Notes: generated by a model not told the origin, from the sequence alone. Positions 10,420-23,198 are shown, counted from the first letter of the stretch. The stretch is DNA of 64,000 nt from Marasmius tenuissimus (GCA_029532415.1 JAQOTA010000069.1:1798001-1862000); one strand, 5' to 3'. Numbers and translations: made by a program.

Positions 10420-12479
10420 GGTGTTAGACAAGCTGAAGAACAGTGTCAACTGAATTTGTAGAAAGAGAATAACAATGTTGACCAGCAGGTCAGATTGGAT
10501 GACTGACTCTTATAGTGCACACCGGCGCCAGCTTGATATTGAATCGGTCCGACTCACTGACAGGACTTGACGGAGACATTGTTCTTGAACTACTAGCTAT
10601 GGAGATGGATATCAGTGACAAACATCGATGTATCGTCGTGCCTTGAGGTTCTTCGATGGGCGAGCCGCCGAGAACAAAGTCCTGTCTATGCAACCAGCTC
10701 AGGCACTGGTCATTTGTGACTGTATCCCCCCGTCCATCAACTCGCGGTGAGTGCCGAAGATCGGCAGCGGGAAGCAGAGAATACACAGACGTCGAAGGCT
10801 TGGCATTGAATCCCGTGCCATGGGATCTGTACGGTGTGGTCCTCTACGGTTTCCAATAGGTGAGGCCTTGAGGTCTCGCATCCCTTGTTGGATCCTGATG
10901 ATATTCTCGCTGGTAAGCCAATACCTTGCACAACGGGAAGGAAGACATCTGCAGAATTGTGCAAGTGTTGGGTTATCGCAACAGTACATAACTAGGGTTC
11001 ATAAAATACACTGGCACGACGACAAGGCCAAATTTCCGGTGTTCTCAGTGGTGTTTCATGATGCTGAGGGTCTAAAGTCGCACCTTAAACATCATGGTTG
11101 TTCTCGGATCTCCTGGCAGAAGCGGGGTCTTAGTGGCCTGAGTCCTCACACGCGCGCTGCGGCTTTGCAATTTGATGTGAGTAGGCACACCGTAACTCCA
11201 TGCCCCAATGGTCGTTCAGATTCTCAGAACACAGCATCATATTCAGAACGGTCAGAAGCAAACAAGAAAAGTAACATACCTGATTCCGCAAGTTCCCAGA
11301 CCTCCTTTCTTATTTTCGTACTTCCTTCTGAAGTGACCGTGCAGCGAGAGTCTTGTACTGAGCTCGGAGGCGGTGGTCAAAGCAGTATTTATGGATTATT
11401 TTGAACCACGGTCCACGAGCGAAGAAATTCAATCCTTATCGCCGAAATCTGACAGCCATCCGGCATGACGACACAGCCGCGTCACCTCACAAACACTTTA
11501 ACCCGAAATTCTTCCTTGTGTATCCTCGTGTACCTGCCCGATGCTCCGTCTGAGTCCCCACGAGCCCTTCCGATGAAGACCACCATAGTTTTCATGAACA
11601 TCATGAAAATTTCTCAAACACGCAGATCTGGACTCTAAAATACCAATCGAACACAGGCTAACCAGCTCGGAAATATGCTACAGGGAACTACACATAGAGC
11701 GCGGATTTGTTCAATGCATGCAGTCTATAGCCTAACTCACTACCCAGGCTCGTAGCCTCATGTCGCCTAGCTCAAACTTCATATTTTTGATATTTATCCC
11801 GACCCGATGATTCCACCTATATAGTCACTCACCCTTTTCCTATAACACTGTACTTCTCGCCTACAAACACACTTTGCCCATCACCCCCAACCATTGCTCA
11901 CTACCAGTGATTTTGGTACGTAATTCGCGCCTCGGCGGACCCAGTCATATGTTTTCAATGCGGGTACAGGAACAAGACTCGACTCTGCTCATGGTCTACT
12001 CGCTGGCCTGCGTGAGTCTACTGCTTCATCAGTCCATGTGCAAGATGCGAGGACCCAGTGGCTTTGATGGTCAGACTCACCATAAAACCCTCTGGTACCT
12101 CTTCGTGACGGAACAATACTGACGGTTTTTCTTTACAAGTTCCAGCGTGCCTGTATCGGGAACAGCCGTTCGAATACCACCCACTTACGACGCTGCGGCA
12201 CAACTCATTTGCGATCGCTCAACAGTACGCAAATCCAGTGTCGATTGTCGATGGAATCTATCAAAAACCAAAGGCGAATATGCCGCGGCCCCCCAGCTGT
12301 CAAAGCCTTAACCAACTTGAAAGAGGGTGTCTCCGATATACCTCCTTATGGTTTGACCCAATATCAACCAACCGGAGCCGGTTTCATTGCTATCGAACAG
12401 CTTGTAGTTATTGACTGGGCATTGCAACCACCAGCAAACCCATGACGGTCTGCCCAGTGTCTGACCGTGATGACAAGTG
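10420..12479. other. 2-kb stretch without an assignable gene
   Basis: Several open frames of 60-217 codons exist on both strands (the longest at 10751-11404, +), but none shows a known domain, a clean intron series or a credible signal peptide, and they overlap each other on both strands. A TATA-like TATATAG at 11818-11824 precedes a pyrimidine-rich stretch, which could be a promoter for an unrecognised transcript. I support no gene here. Confidence 0.35.
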
Positions 12480-13889
12480 AGAAGTAGACTTACCCGTACT
12501 GGTACGCTGCTGTAAAGACAAAATTAGACTGTTAGCTTATGATCACAGAATGCTCACCTACAATCAGTCTTGAGATCAAGTGAAAAGGCCTAGGTAGCTT
12601 GAGGGTCTCTGATAAGATGTTGATCAGTGGCGGATAAGATGGGTTAAGACTGAGATCACCTTATCAGAAGACAATCAGACGCTGGTCAGAGCGCCCAAGG
12701 CTGGCCGTGTCCGAACAGATAGCTCCAGACTGGCAATACCTGTACAGAGACTGCTCAGCGCCAGGACAGAAAGCTTCAGGCTAATTAAGTCTAATAATCA
12801 ATTTACCAGGCTATGTTCATAGGTGGTCAGACTATTCAGTGTGCTGGAGCGGTCTAGCCTGGCAGACTGTCAGGCATTGTCTATGACTTACACCAGCGAA
12901 ACCATGGGGACCTGGTCAGTGCCTGATGGAAATCCCAAGTCGAGGTAAGCCTTACCGTAGATGACCATATGCTGTACGTGTAGAATTAGAATGCAATCCA
13001 ATGGCCAGAGGATTGTCACGTACCTTTAGTCTGAAAGCGAGACAACGGGTGTCGTCAGCATTGGTGAACCTGACCGGACAGTGACCAGCAGCTGGTCAGA
13101 TCGCGATAGATTGGGAAAACCTTGCTGGTTGCTGGTCAGAAAGCCCAAGAATGGCCGCATCTGGTCAGAAAGCATCAGAATAATAAAATTTGACCAGGTT
13201 CTGCTTAGGAACTTATCAGATATACACAGACTGGCGGCAATCTTATCATGGGCTTACCATGAACTTATCAAGGGCGGCCAGACTGCCCGCCGCACACCAT
13301 TCATTGAGACAGCCATACAAAGACTGTGAGATGCTTGAGATGTGGACCTAGAAACCCAGTATAATGAGTCAAAATCATGAAAGCTCACTGAAGACTGGAG
13401 ATTTTTCACGGACTCTACTTATGTTCATCTGGCGCTTGCGCTGAAATCAATAGCGCCGGCAGAATAGTTCACACGCAATCGACGCGTCAACGACCCGTGC
13501 TATTCTTGACTCTCAACCACCACCATTACTTCTCACCGGCCAGTTCATCACGGTACTATCGTGTCAAACACCACTAGGATATGGGATAAAAGCCTGAAAA
13601 CAGGCTATAGAGCTCAAACGGGGATAGGAGTTGACGTGCTGAGATGGAATTCACAAAACAGGTGCGCTCAACTCGTCCGTTTTATATGAGTAGACTTCTC
13701 CATACGGATACTCACTACTTTTTCTAAATCTGATCTCAGAAGAATAGACGTGAACAGCAAGCACAAGGTCTGACCGAGACGACTCGACAGTGTTTTCATC
13801 CAACTCAAAGTGGACTCAGCTGCCAGCATCCCATTCGCCGACATAAGTCAATTATGCGTTCTGCTCGCCGGGTTTGGCCTTGGAGATTA

Positions 13890-13970
13890 CGAAGCGTCAT
13901 CAACGTCATTCGTTCTGGCTGCTGGCTGCTTCTACGACCACCGCACGGACCACTCGCACGTATATAAACC
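13890..13970 (+). promoter_or_regulatory. Promoter-like block, unit 1
   Basis: Two CGTCA half-sites (13895-13899 and 13904-13908, nine bases apart) precede TATATAA at 13961-13967, followed by a long pyrimidine tract rich in CCTCC and CACCA. CGTCA is the half-site of CRE/ATF-type bZIP factors. The same arrangement recurs in unit 2. Confidence 0.45.
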
Positions 13971-15794
13971 CAACGTGTCCGAATGGCCAACGATCCTTTC
14001 TTCCTTCCCTCCCACCACCACCATCACCACTGCCCCTCTCACTGGCCTTCCAAAGCCTATTCCATCGTCCACTCTCCCAGTTCTCCTCCCTCGCCCTTCG
14101 TTTATATCTGGTTAACATCATTCCAGACTGTAGGTCCAATCTACTGAGTCATCGGCCTCTCTGTGGACCCACTAACCATATTATTTGGTAGTTCTTTGCT
14201 TGCAGCGAATATGATGGTCAAGCTATAACGTGAGAAGCAGGTACGCTTACACCGAAGCTTCTTCAATACTATTTCTAACTATATGCGCGTAGTTTGGACA
14301 CTAGGTTCCTCGTCTTGTCGCAACGCTGACCAGTGACTGCGTGTGTTTAAGGTAGGAAATGACTGATTATACCTTCCTCAACCCGTCAGCTCAATGCCCG
14401 TCATCAAGTGTACTCTAGCGGCTCTAGTCAGTTCGTTACTTTTACATCATATTCACACTGGCGCTGACTCTCAGCTTCTCTGTGCAGCTTCCCGGTTCCG
14501 GCGATCGACATGCTACCCGAGAGATGGGATGAAGAGGGTGACGCCGCCGGGAAGTTGGAACAAGAATACCGGCTCTTTCCTCTACCTCTATTCTTGTTAT
14601 GTGCTCCAAGCTATCACCCGTGCCCTCGTTCCACTGTATCACGATTGCCTGTACCTTATTTATGTGCCCAATGTCATTTGATTTTTCTCTACCAACATCG
14701 TGTTGTCTGTGAGAGCTGTGAAAGGTCCCTAGATCAGAAAATACTTGGTGTGTATGGCCTGCAGCTGTCAGTCTGTCTGTTATTGATCATTTTTCCCAAT
14801 CTAGCGGCATCTGGCCATCTCGGTCGCTCTGACAGCTTCTGACCAGATTGCCCATTCTGATGGCTTCTGGTCATAACGGCCATTCTGACCACGTCTGATC
14901 ATCTCGGTCAATCTGGTGCGTCTTCTCAGCCACTGGTCAGCCAGTATTATGCTGAAAGGTCTTTATTAGTTAGTACCATACTTACAACAATTACAATCTA
15001 CGGTCAGTCCGCCGCTACGTGAATCCCCCTTGCATAAAACAACACTTTTGAACAGATACCGGCAGCCTAACCATACCTCGTCCTGGCTGACGACCCTTAC
15101 CAGCCGCTGGGCAGGTCAACATGGTTTCGCTGGTGTAATACACATCTACTCTGATTGAGATCTACTCCCAGAGACTAGAGGAGAAATCTCAAGACCGTGT
15201 CTCTCCGGGAACAAGACATCATTAAGGTCGTTGTCAAAGGTCAATTTGAGGTCGATGACGGTTGTGACTCGTCATCGCCGCCAGTGCGCTATTACTTAAG
15301 TAGTATGGATGTTTCAGGGTTAGGGTGCATCAGCGCTTGCGCAGGAATTGTTAGCGCTGGTCAGCTACTCACACAGCATCCGACGCGTCATCAACTCTTA
15401 CTACTCTTTACTCTCAACCACCATTATAATCTCACAATTTAGTCTTGGCCTATCTATATCATGGTCAATTGCCATCAAATCGTAGCCTCCAAATGGACTA
15501 AAGGAAATAACTGATAATTGGAAATGAGGTGGTGAGATGGAACTCGCAGACTAGGTGCGTGCTCAACAAGTCTATCTTATTGTACAAACAAGGATGCCAA
15601 TTACTTTTATCCAGCCATTCTAAACAGCTGATGAGTTTTACAGCAAGCACAAGAAGAACTACAACCATTGGTCCATTACTGGATCTTTCAAACAATCGCA
15701 GGCGGACTTGACGTTCGACAAGGCAACACAAACTGTGCCGCTGCGTCTCGAATAATACAACCAGATACCTCGCAAAGCTGATCTTGGATGGCTT

Positions 15795-15880
15795 TGATGA
15801 CGTTCAAGTCGTCATTAACGTCATTGTCAACTCGCCGCTTTCACAACCCGCACAGACCACCCCGCCAGGTATATAAGCCC
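15795..15880 (+). promoter_or_regulatory. Promoter-like block, unit 2
   Basis: CGTCA half-sites at 15810-15814 and 15819-15823 (again nine bases apart), with TGACG at 15798-15802, precede TATATAA at 15870-15876 and a CCCTCCCTCCC tract. The order and spacing match unit 1 while the sequence around them has diverged. Confidence 0.45.
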
Positions 15881-17150
15881 GACGCTGTCCAGTTTTCCCT
15901 GTACTTTCTTCCCTCCCTCCCACCATCACCCCCTTTGGTTCACTCTCCGCCGCAATCTTTTTTCTATTGTACCCATACAGCTCGCAACCTTGCTACAAGC
16001 TGTTGGTGAGAGCTACCCTATTTGTATTTGCTGAATACCAACTCAAAGTATTCCAAGCCACTATACCCCATTTTCTGATAGCGATATGGAATCGTAAAGG
16101 TGTGTATCAGTGCTACTGCCATTCATAATCCCTTGTATAACTTACCGTACTTTTCACATGTTGTAGGGCCGACTGAGTTCAGAACGTGACATCGAGTGCG
16201 TTGTCCATCCAGCCGCGTCAATTAGGGTATGTTTGCGTCGTTTCTACCATTTCGCACATCCGAGCTGACTATATGCACTTGGTTTGCGCCTCAAGAATTG
16301 CCTCGACGCATCAAGAGCGCCCTGTCCCACCACCTATCTGCATATCCGACGATGCTGGCAACTGGATCGTTGTCGTGGGTGTTCACCATCGCCCAGGTCT
16401 CAAGAGGTAGATCATCTCCTTAAATTGTTGTAGCATCAGTTGACTGATACCTCAATTTCTGTAGGTCGTTGCGAAACGGATCTCTAATGACGGTAGTAAC
16501 ATTGAAGCGTGCTGCGTAGGAGCCCTCCGGTATCTTTTTGTAGCATTCATATGCGGTATACTTGCAATGACCATTCTTTATTTGATACTTTCTCGGTGCC
16601 AATGGGGCCTAGCTGTGTGTATTTTGTGGTGTCGTCGGACTGAAGAATGCAGCTCGTGAGTCGTAAGTATTGGATTGAGTGGACAGTGCGTGCTAGGCTG
16701 ACTATGCCTTATAACACCTGTCACTCTGGCGGCGTCTGACCATAACAGTCAGTCTGACAACCTCTGACCACGTCACTCAGCCTGATGGCGTCTGGTCATG
16801 GTGATCAGCCTGGCGGCATCTTACCATCGTGGTCAGTCTGACTACCGCAGTTAGTCTTTTACATCTCGTCAGATCCTGGTCATATCATTTCATACTGATA
16901 ATAACCTATCATCTGCCGCCAGACTTACATGTATTACAAGTTACTATAAGTACTCCAACGATCCATTAGAAACGTAGATCATCTTCAGGAGATGATCAGC
17001 CTAGTCTAGACTGACATCCTCTCGACCCATCTGACGGGGCTCATCAGTTGCTGGGCAGGTCAGCCTGGTTTCGCTGGTGACGTTGCAACTAATGCTCGGA
17101 CATGTTGACCGGGAAGTGGTAGAGACCTTGCGTCGAGTAACACTGTATCT

Positions 17151-17564
17151 CACGTGTTTGCCGACCGTGCTGATTGCTTGAGACAGGAGCCTGGCAATGA
17201 TTTGTGGAAGGATCACCCGAGGGTCGATATCTACTCCCCCATTACGGCTGACTGTGCTTATCTATACGATACCCAAGCTCGCATCGCACATAATTCAGTT
17301 GTGGCTCAGCTTACGATGCATATTACACGAGTTTCGACCGCCACAGTATGATTGATTGTAATATGATGTGGGAGGAATGATCTCATAAATTCGAGGAGAG
17401 ATATCAGCACTCTGATGTTTCGAGTATAAACGCTATGTATGAAAAATATATTGGAACATCCGGTGGCTGGAGGCGTTTGTCTTGGAGATCGGATACCGAA
17501 GCTAATACTACTTCAAGTGTGTAAATAGTATTCTAGAGATATAATGACCCTAATCACCCGAGCT
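17151..17564. other. 3' flank of CFEM copy D
   Basis: No gene. The bases 17459-17495 (CGGTGGCTGGAGGCG and on) resemble 21439-21475, showing that the flank was duplicated with the array. Confidence 0.4.
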
Positions 17565-18375
17565 CTACAATGACCCAATAAGCATTGCAGTAGCTACAAG
17601 TGCAAAGCCTAAACCAGGGGCCGAGAACTTTCTTGAGAAGGCTCTGTTTCCACTACCACTCGGAGAGGACGCAGTCGGGGGACTTGCGTTTGCGGACGAG
17701 GTCCCTGTCGAGGGCTGAGTGTTCATTGCGGGTGAAGATGTCGAGGACTGAGCATCCCTCGATGAAGACATTGCGGAGGCCCCGCTCGCAGATGAAGACG
17801 CTGGGGATTCTGGTGTGACTTTCGGTGCGACGACGTCGATATTGTTTTGCCTACAAAAAGAGACAATCGCTAGAGTAAATATACATATTAGTACCCGAAG
17901 ATTGGAGGGCTCAGCAGTAAAAAAGGTCAAACTGACTTCCGATTATCTCCTGTCCGACAGCGAGTTTCTCCGGCTTGCGGGCTAGAATGCAGTTGATACC
18001 TTTGCCGTAGTTGTCAAGTTTCTCCTGGGTGCAAACACAAGCGGCTGTCTCACACGCCTGTACGAAAGAGGCAGAAGGTGGCTGAGTGCTGAATACGAGA
18101 AACAGAAGATGTCCCGTTCCTCACATCTATGTCTGAATCGGCACCCTGGAATAGAGTTTTACATTCTGGAGCCTCCTTATCAAGAAGCTCAGACAAGGTG
18201 AAATCGTCCGGATTGCTGACTTGTCGGGCTATGTTGTCAGGAGCGGCGTGAGCCACTAGCCACGAGTTATAACGGAACGGTACAAGTCAGCCATAAACGT
18301 CGAGCTCTAACTGCAACGGTCCTCACCTCCAGCAAGAAACCCGAGGGAAACAATGACAGCACGCGAGGAGACCAT
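17565..18375 (-). CDS. CFEM-derived GPI-anchored protein, copy D, with damaged core
   Basis: Exons 18327-18375, 18125-18255, 17937-18057 and 17565-17869 give 201 residues. The signal peptide starts MVSSRAVIVSLGFLAG. Aligned to its sisters, Cys2 is Phe (PECKTLF), Cys6 is Gly (GKGINC) and the Asp before Cys4 is Thr (CETAACVC); the other six cysteines remain. The frame is open throughout and the Ser/Thr/Pro stalk is the longest of the group (about 75 residues), ending in APGLGFALVATAMLIGSL, a good GPI signal. The third intron starts with the weak donor GTCAGT. So the reading frame and anchor are kept while the haem-binding features are lost: either early decay or a change of role. Palindrome and TATA box are kept upstream. 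Confidence 0.75.
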
Positions 18376-18450
18376 GCCAGTGATTGGACTGAATGATTAT
18401 TTGAACGTGTAGCGATGAAATAAAGGCGTCGTATAGGCAAGCCGTGCGGA

Positions 18451-18465
18451 AATCTCTCAGAGACT
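18451..18465. promoter_or_regulatory. 15-bp palindrome upstream of CFEM copy D
   Basis: AATCTCTCAGAGACT, one mismatch from the perfect inverted repeat of copy A, 76 bp upstream of the ATG. A TATATAAT box lies at 18536-18543 (- strand), so the site is likely transcribed. Confidence 0.55.
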
Positions 18466-18543
18466 CTGTGAATGAATGAAGGAGCTTGAAGGTTGAAAGG
18501 ATGGAGGATGAGTGGTAGTGCTACTCTGCGTCCATATTATATA

Positions 18544-19809
18544 CACTTGGACTTGTTTGAGATAATTTGGACTCAATATATCGCCACTGGTAACGTTTTC
18601 TAGTCTTGTCGTCTTATTCGTGTCTGCCGCGTTTTGTGAGCCGAATCGTCAGTTCCAGTAAGTTTCCATCAATCCCATCGTTTCGTCCAATGGTATGATC
18701 GGGCTGTGATGATGACTTTAGATATTCAGGTTAATCAGTTAGTCGATTGGTCGGTAGTGGCTCCATTTCGAACCAGTGACCACTGGAGATGTCCCCGCCG
18801 ACATGAGAAGAGAGCCCTCCAATGGACTCTGACCCAACTCTCGTGAGACTGAACAAAGATGATTCCGCTGACGGTGATATGGACAACAATGTCCTCGGTA
18901 GATGTGAGAGAAGCCCTACCAGGTGCCATCATCAACACCTTTGGACAGCAGGAATGGCGGAGCACTGGTTGGAGGCTGAATTTAAATCAGCCAGTCGGGT
19001 CCGTGGTGACTAGATTGGCACGGGCAGTCTGATCGAGTTCTAGTCGCAACAGTCAAAGAACCATCATACTAATATGAACGCCTTAGCCCTATTTTCGAGC
19101 TTCAGGTCCGCAATCCAATCACTAGAGTTCACTGACATTGAGTCTCCGAATCTATCCCCGCGGCATAGGAAGTTTTTTGAATACCCACGGACCACAACAC
19201 GGTCGCTATCGAGATAGGCAATTACAAGGCGTCCAGATCTCGAAGGTTCATTATACGTGGCTATGGCTGCCCTGCTCACCTCAACAGACGAACGCTCTAA
19301 TACTCGGGTGTCGAACAGTAGCTCGGTCGGCAGTAGATCTTCTAGTATAGGTGGGTGAGGTGGTGATGGCGGCGCTATTACTAGGCACTCTTATCCTCCC
19401 GAACTCCACTCACATCTTGGAGAGAATAGCCAAGAACAGCGTTGTGCCGTCTCATAATCGCGCTTGATCAGGGTCAAGTGGCATACGATATCCGCACGAA
19501 AATCCCCAGAGGATAGGTACACTATGATTGATGAAGAGACTCGGAGAGTAGAGAAACTCAGCGTTTCGGATACTAGCATCACGTTCGTAAGGACTTGTAA
19601 TCGCTTCTCCACTAGCGTCTACAGCTGGGACCTTGTAATGAGCGACCTTCGCTCAGATCCCTATCACGAGAGAGGACCAAGTGTGTGTGTGTGTGTGTTG
19701 TTGGTTTGCCAAGCGGCTATGCCCTTCGCCGCATTAGTCACTGGTCAGTGTATTTTGGTGTTGTAAATCGACCGCGAGCGTCGAGCCCTGTTGATTTTTT
19801 TCCACTTCG
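18544..19809. other. Unassigned stretch
   Basis: No supported gene. Short open frames on both strands overlap one another. A (GT)n microsatellite occupies about 19681-19698. A weak match between 19345-19375 and 22018-22050 (GTGAGGTGGTGATGG / TTGAGGTGGTGATGG) hints at another old duplication. Confidence 0.4.
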
Positions 19810-20010
19810 AGAGATAAGAACAAGGAGAATCGAAGACCGCGTGTGGATATATCACAGTGAACAAGTTAGGGGATGGTGACTGAGCTTGCGGAAAGACAAT
19901 AACGTTGTTTAGTAGGTAACCCGAGCGCGGAAACCTCAGGTCGTATGGGTAGATCATGAAGCTTGAAAGGAAGGGTGACCGGTGAAGGGAGAGCGTAGAT
20001 GCCGTGTGTA
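19810..20010 (-). pseudogene. Promoter and first-exon relic of a further CFEM copy
   Basis: On the - strand, the order TACCTACTA, then a worn leader, then CGCGGTCTTCGATTCTCCTT mirrors the copy B promoter and signal-peptide exon (TACCTACTA ... CGTGCTACCTTCGTTTTCCTT). The start codon and exons 2-4 are not recognisable downstream. I read it as the upstream end of a lost CFEM gene. Confidence 0.4.
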
Positions 20011-22564
20011 GTTGCACCTTGAGATACTCTAGAGTAGATGTGTCGCCGTCGATATACACCACTTGTGACGGTAACTTATTCATCGTATTCGGGCTCTCCC
20101 GTGTTTTCAAAATGCCAGTTTCATGTATTCGCCAGCCTGGTAGCCTCGTTGGTAGCCCGTTTGATAGCATGAAGTCGTGAGATCCGCTTCGATCCCGAGT
20201 GCTTCGTAGGTCCGGATTATACCGAAACAGTGTAGCTATTCTCGCGGGCTCGAACACTCTGGCCTTGCCAGGAAGTTTTCACGGATGAGAAGTTGCACCA
20301 AATTTTACGAATTCTCGTGGCTATTCAGCAAGCTGGCTTGCTATTAGGTACCGTGAGCGAGGGGAAGTGCGTCCTCTGAACTTCTAAGTGAAGACTGGGA
20401 CTGTGGGAGGAGGAGGCAAAGAGTCACATGAACCTCAAAAAGGTAATTGCCTCCGGGAGTCGGATCATGGACGCGGGCCGCGACTGACAGTCCGGCGTCA
20501 GCCAATCAGAATCTCCTTTGTCTCAACCACCATCATTGTGCTAATCCATGAAGCGATGCTCTATTTCTCGACTCTCTGTTTTGAGGTCTCGGGATTGCAA
20601 GTACAATGCCAGCTGGCGCATTTTTTTGAGTTCGATCTCAAGTAGCCCCAAGCTGTCCTGACCGCGGCTTAGGCAGGAATGTCTTCCTCATTGCTATTTC
20701 TTCATCTTCCTATTCAACGACATCAACAACGGCAAGCGTTACCTCGATGCCCTCGAGCTCGACGCCTATCACGTACTCCAAAGTCTTTTCCTTGATAACC
20801 AAGCTCGTCGTTGTGGACTCTTTCTTCTCAGTGCTCACTGCCATTGTCGTCAAATGAACAATCGCTACTCATGTCGAAACGGCCTCAATTTATACCAGAC
20901 TCTTACTGGGCGACTCTTCTGCCGATACTCGTGTACGAATACCCTTTGGGTTGGACATACAAGCACCCATATAATGTTACTCTTAGAGCTGGATGCTGTG
21001 CTTCTCGTTGGTTTTCGTGCATTCATCGATCTCACCTTGGTTCGGTAGGCTGCTACCGCAATACACGCTGCCATCAACCTGGCTCATCGATACGGCCTCA
21101 TCCAACACTTTGGGATATCATCCTCGGTTTCTGCCGGTTATAATCAGGCTCTCGAACTGAGAGATCAACATGCCACAGCCTAATAATACGCTCAGTCGGC
21201 CTGGAAGATCCGTCATGGGCGGGTGTTATTGTTCACGGGTTTGTATGTATTGGATTGAAAAGGTGAGCATACCACTGTCTAATGTTCTGTTTGATTTTCG
21301 CGGTTATTTGTTGCTGTGTCCGCAGTTAGGTGTAAGAGAAGGATCGCCGGAGCAATTTCGCTCGGAGAGATCCCGAAGCTCAAAAAGTTCGAGTATGAAC
21401 GTCTACTAGGGACGTGTCGGGCATGTCAACGTTTGTGGCACGGTGGCTGAAGGCTTTTGCTATGGAGATCAGTGGGATTTATTATATAAGGCAGGTCCGA
21501 GCTCGGCTCATCCTATTTGTGAGATAACCGAAGAGTGATACTATGCGGTATTCTGAAGATTTGTGTCACCACTCGTGTCGGCGGCTTGTAATATTCGTAT
21601 CGTTGTGAGAATTCGTGTATCTCCCGTGGTTCATAGAGTTAGCTGTAAGCTTTGAGTCTCCGCCAGCCCCGTTTTCCCGAAGTTCAGTGGCTCGCCTTCA
21701 CCATGTATATGAGGTCACGACGCGTCTGTTCGGTCCCCTTCACCTTCCTTTATCTCATCTTCAACTGACGATTCAGATAAGGTTTGTCAATGATCTCTTC
21801 GCGTGGAATTTGGAACGAGACAAGAGGTTCGGAGGTTACCAAAACTCTAAGCCTGTACGATCGCAACACCTGGCTCATCCGAGCAATATCGAAGCGACCT
21901 CACACAATTGCGCCTGAGGAAATCCCCGCGATGCAAAGCGGGAGAATGTACCCTGAGGGATCCCAACCCACTTCAATGCGGCATGTTCTTTGACGCTCAG
22001 GGGGTTGGATGATCGCCCGTTGGCACGTTGAGGTGGTGATGGTAGTAGTTGAGACTCGTCCACCCGCGGCTGGAGAAGTGACAGCCCTGATCAGCGGGGT
22101 TGGTGCTGAGTGAAACACGATAGCCGAACAAAGATCCCGCATGGTATGGGCTGGTATAGGCACGGTGGTCTCCCGAAATTAGGTATACTGTGATGAATGG
22201 GGAGACACGGCCAAAAATTCCGGGCCTTTCTTTCTCGGGATTAGACATCGGAGGGGTTCGCACAAGGACAAATGCGCGTGAGAACGTATCCTCTCTGCCC
22301 CGTACACTCTCATTCAAATTTGTGATAGAATTTGCTGAGGGTTCCGCACCGATCAACTCCGAATTCGTTGAGGTTCTGTTTTCCTTTTCACGGCGAGTAC
22401 GAAGGGTATGATATTGAGTACCCAATGACTGAGTTACTATGTGCTCACGGCCGGAACCACACAATCTCTGGCCTTCACTCAGACAACTAGCATCAGAAAA
22501 GATCAATGCTATGTATGTCGTACTATCTGGGCATCGAGAAATATATTTCATGAGTATCATGACC
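20011..22564. other. Unassigned stretch between CFEM relic and copy E
   Basis: Bases 20680-21170 have long stretches of open frame with codon-like composition on the + strand but with stops; they may be a dead gene that I cannot name. Bases 21439-21475 match the 3' flank of CFEM copy D, and 21495-21515 (GAGCTCGGCTCATCC) matches 3' flanks of copies A and C. The - strand frame at 21997-22578 shows no known domain. No gene is supported. Confidence 0.4.
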
Positions 22565-23198
22565 CTACAACGACCCAAGTAACACTGCTGTAGCTACGAG
22601 TGCAAGGCCCAACCCAGGGGCCGAAAAGGTCGTTGAGAAAGCTCCGTTCGCCTTGATCTCTGGTGCCTTGACATCAATCTTCTGTTCCTTACAGCTGGAA
22701 GCTAGCTCTGAAAGACGAATATGAAGGTTAGTGCCCGAGGATTACTGACAGGAGACAGGACGTCGGCTCACGTGTTACAACTTCCTGTGCCTCCGACATC
22801 TCACTGGGCTTGTGAGTCACGACACAGCCGAGACAGCTCCCCAAGTTGTCGAAGTTTCTCTGAGTGCAAACGCAGGCAGCGTCTTGGCAAATCTGCAGCA
22901 GTGAATTGTTAATTGACGAGAGGTACTTAAGAGATCGTGTTACCCACAGCAAGGTCTGAAACGACACCCTGACACGTCGATTTACATTCTGGAGCCTCCT
23001 TATCGAGGATATCCGACAATGAATCGGCTCGGGTTTCCAGACTGTTGCTCAGTTGCCGCACGGTGGTGGTCTCAGCAGCGTGAGCAACTGGGTAATGGAG
23101 AGTAAATGTCAGCCACGAGCGTCACGCTTCAAGTATGACCCGTCCTCACCTCCAGCAATAAAAACGAGGGAAACAAGAACGGCGCGCGAAGAAACCAT
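22565..23198 (-). CDS. CFEM-domain GPI-anchored secreted protein, copy E
   Basis: Exons 23150-23198, 22948-23087, 22772-22892 and 22565-22707 give 150 residues, the most compact member. The signal peptide starts MVSSRAVLVSLVFIAG. The core is complete: PECKSTC, nine residues, CQDAACVC, ten residues, CLGC, 22 residues, then SSCKEQ. The Asp used for haem iron in known CFEM proteins is present. Almost no stalk remains before the GPI-type tail APGLGLALVATAVLLGSL. A CATATAAAAT box (23351-23360, - strand) and the leader palindrome lie upstream. With A, this is the copy most likely to be functional. Confidence 0.85.

Larger units (their letters stand above)
12480..17150. repeat. Repeat domain: degenerate TGGTCAGA repeats around a duplicated promoter-like unit
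   Basis: Many diverged copies of a short unit with core TGGTCAGA run through 12670-13180; the same core appears mainly reversed (TCTGACCA) at 14830-14950 and 16730-16860. The 13-mer GGTTTCGCTGGTG occurs reversed at 12891-12903 and forward at 15123-15135 and 17067-17079. Between these arms lie two related blocks, about 13440-14080 and 15330-15960, each with a TATATAA box. Short open frames inside are not convincing. The layout (inverted outer motif, duplicated core) suggests an old mobile element that expanded in place, but no transposase or reverse transcriptase is visible. Confidence 0.5.

Noticed and set aside
10751..11404. 217-codon open frame on the + strand
   Set aside because: No domain, no start context, overlapped by open frames on the other strand, and composition like that of the surrounding non-coding DNA.
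14394..14681. Possible small secreted protein (MPVIKCTLAALVSS)
   Set aside because: Signal-like start, but it lies in a repeat domain, has no counterpart in the sister unit and no sensible mature protein.
19340..22060. Paralogous gene pair at 19.1-19.6 and 21.8-22.5 kb
   Set aside because: Only short matches (VYLSSGD/VYLISGD and a GGTGGTGATGG tract) link them; too weak for a gene call.
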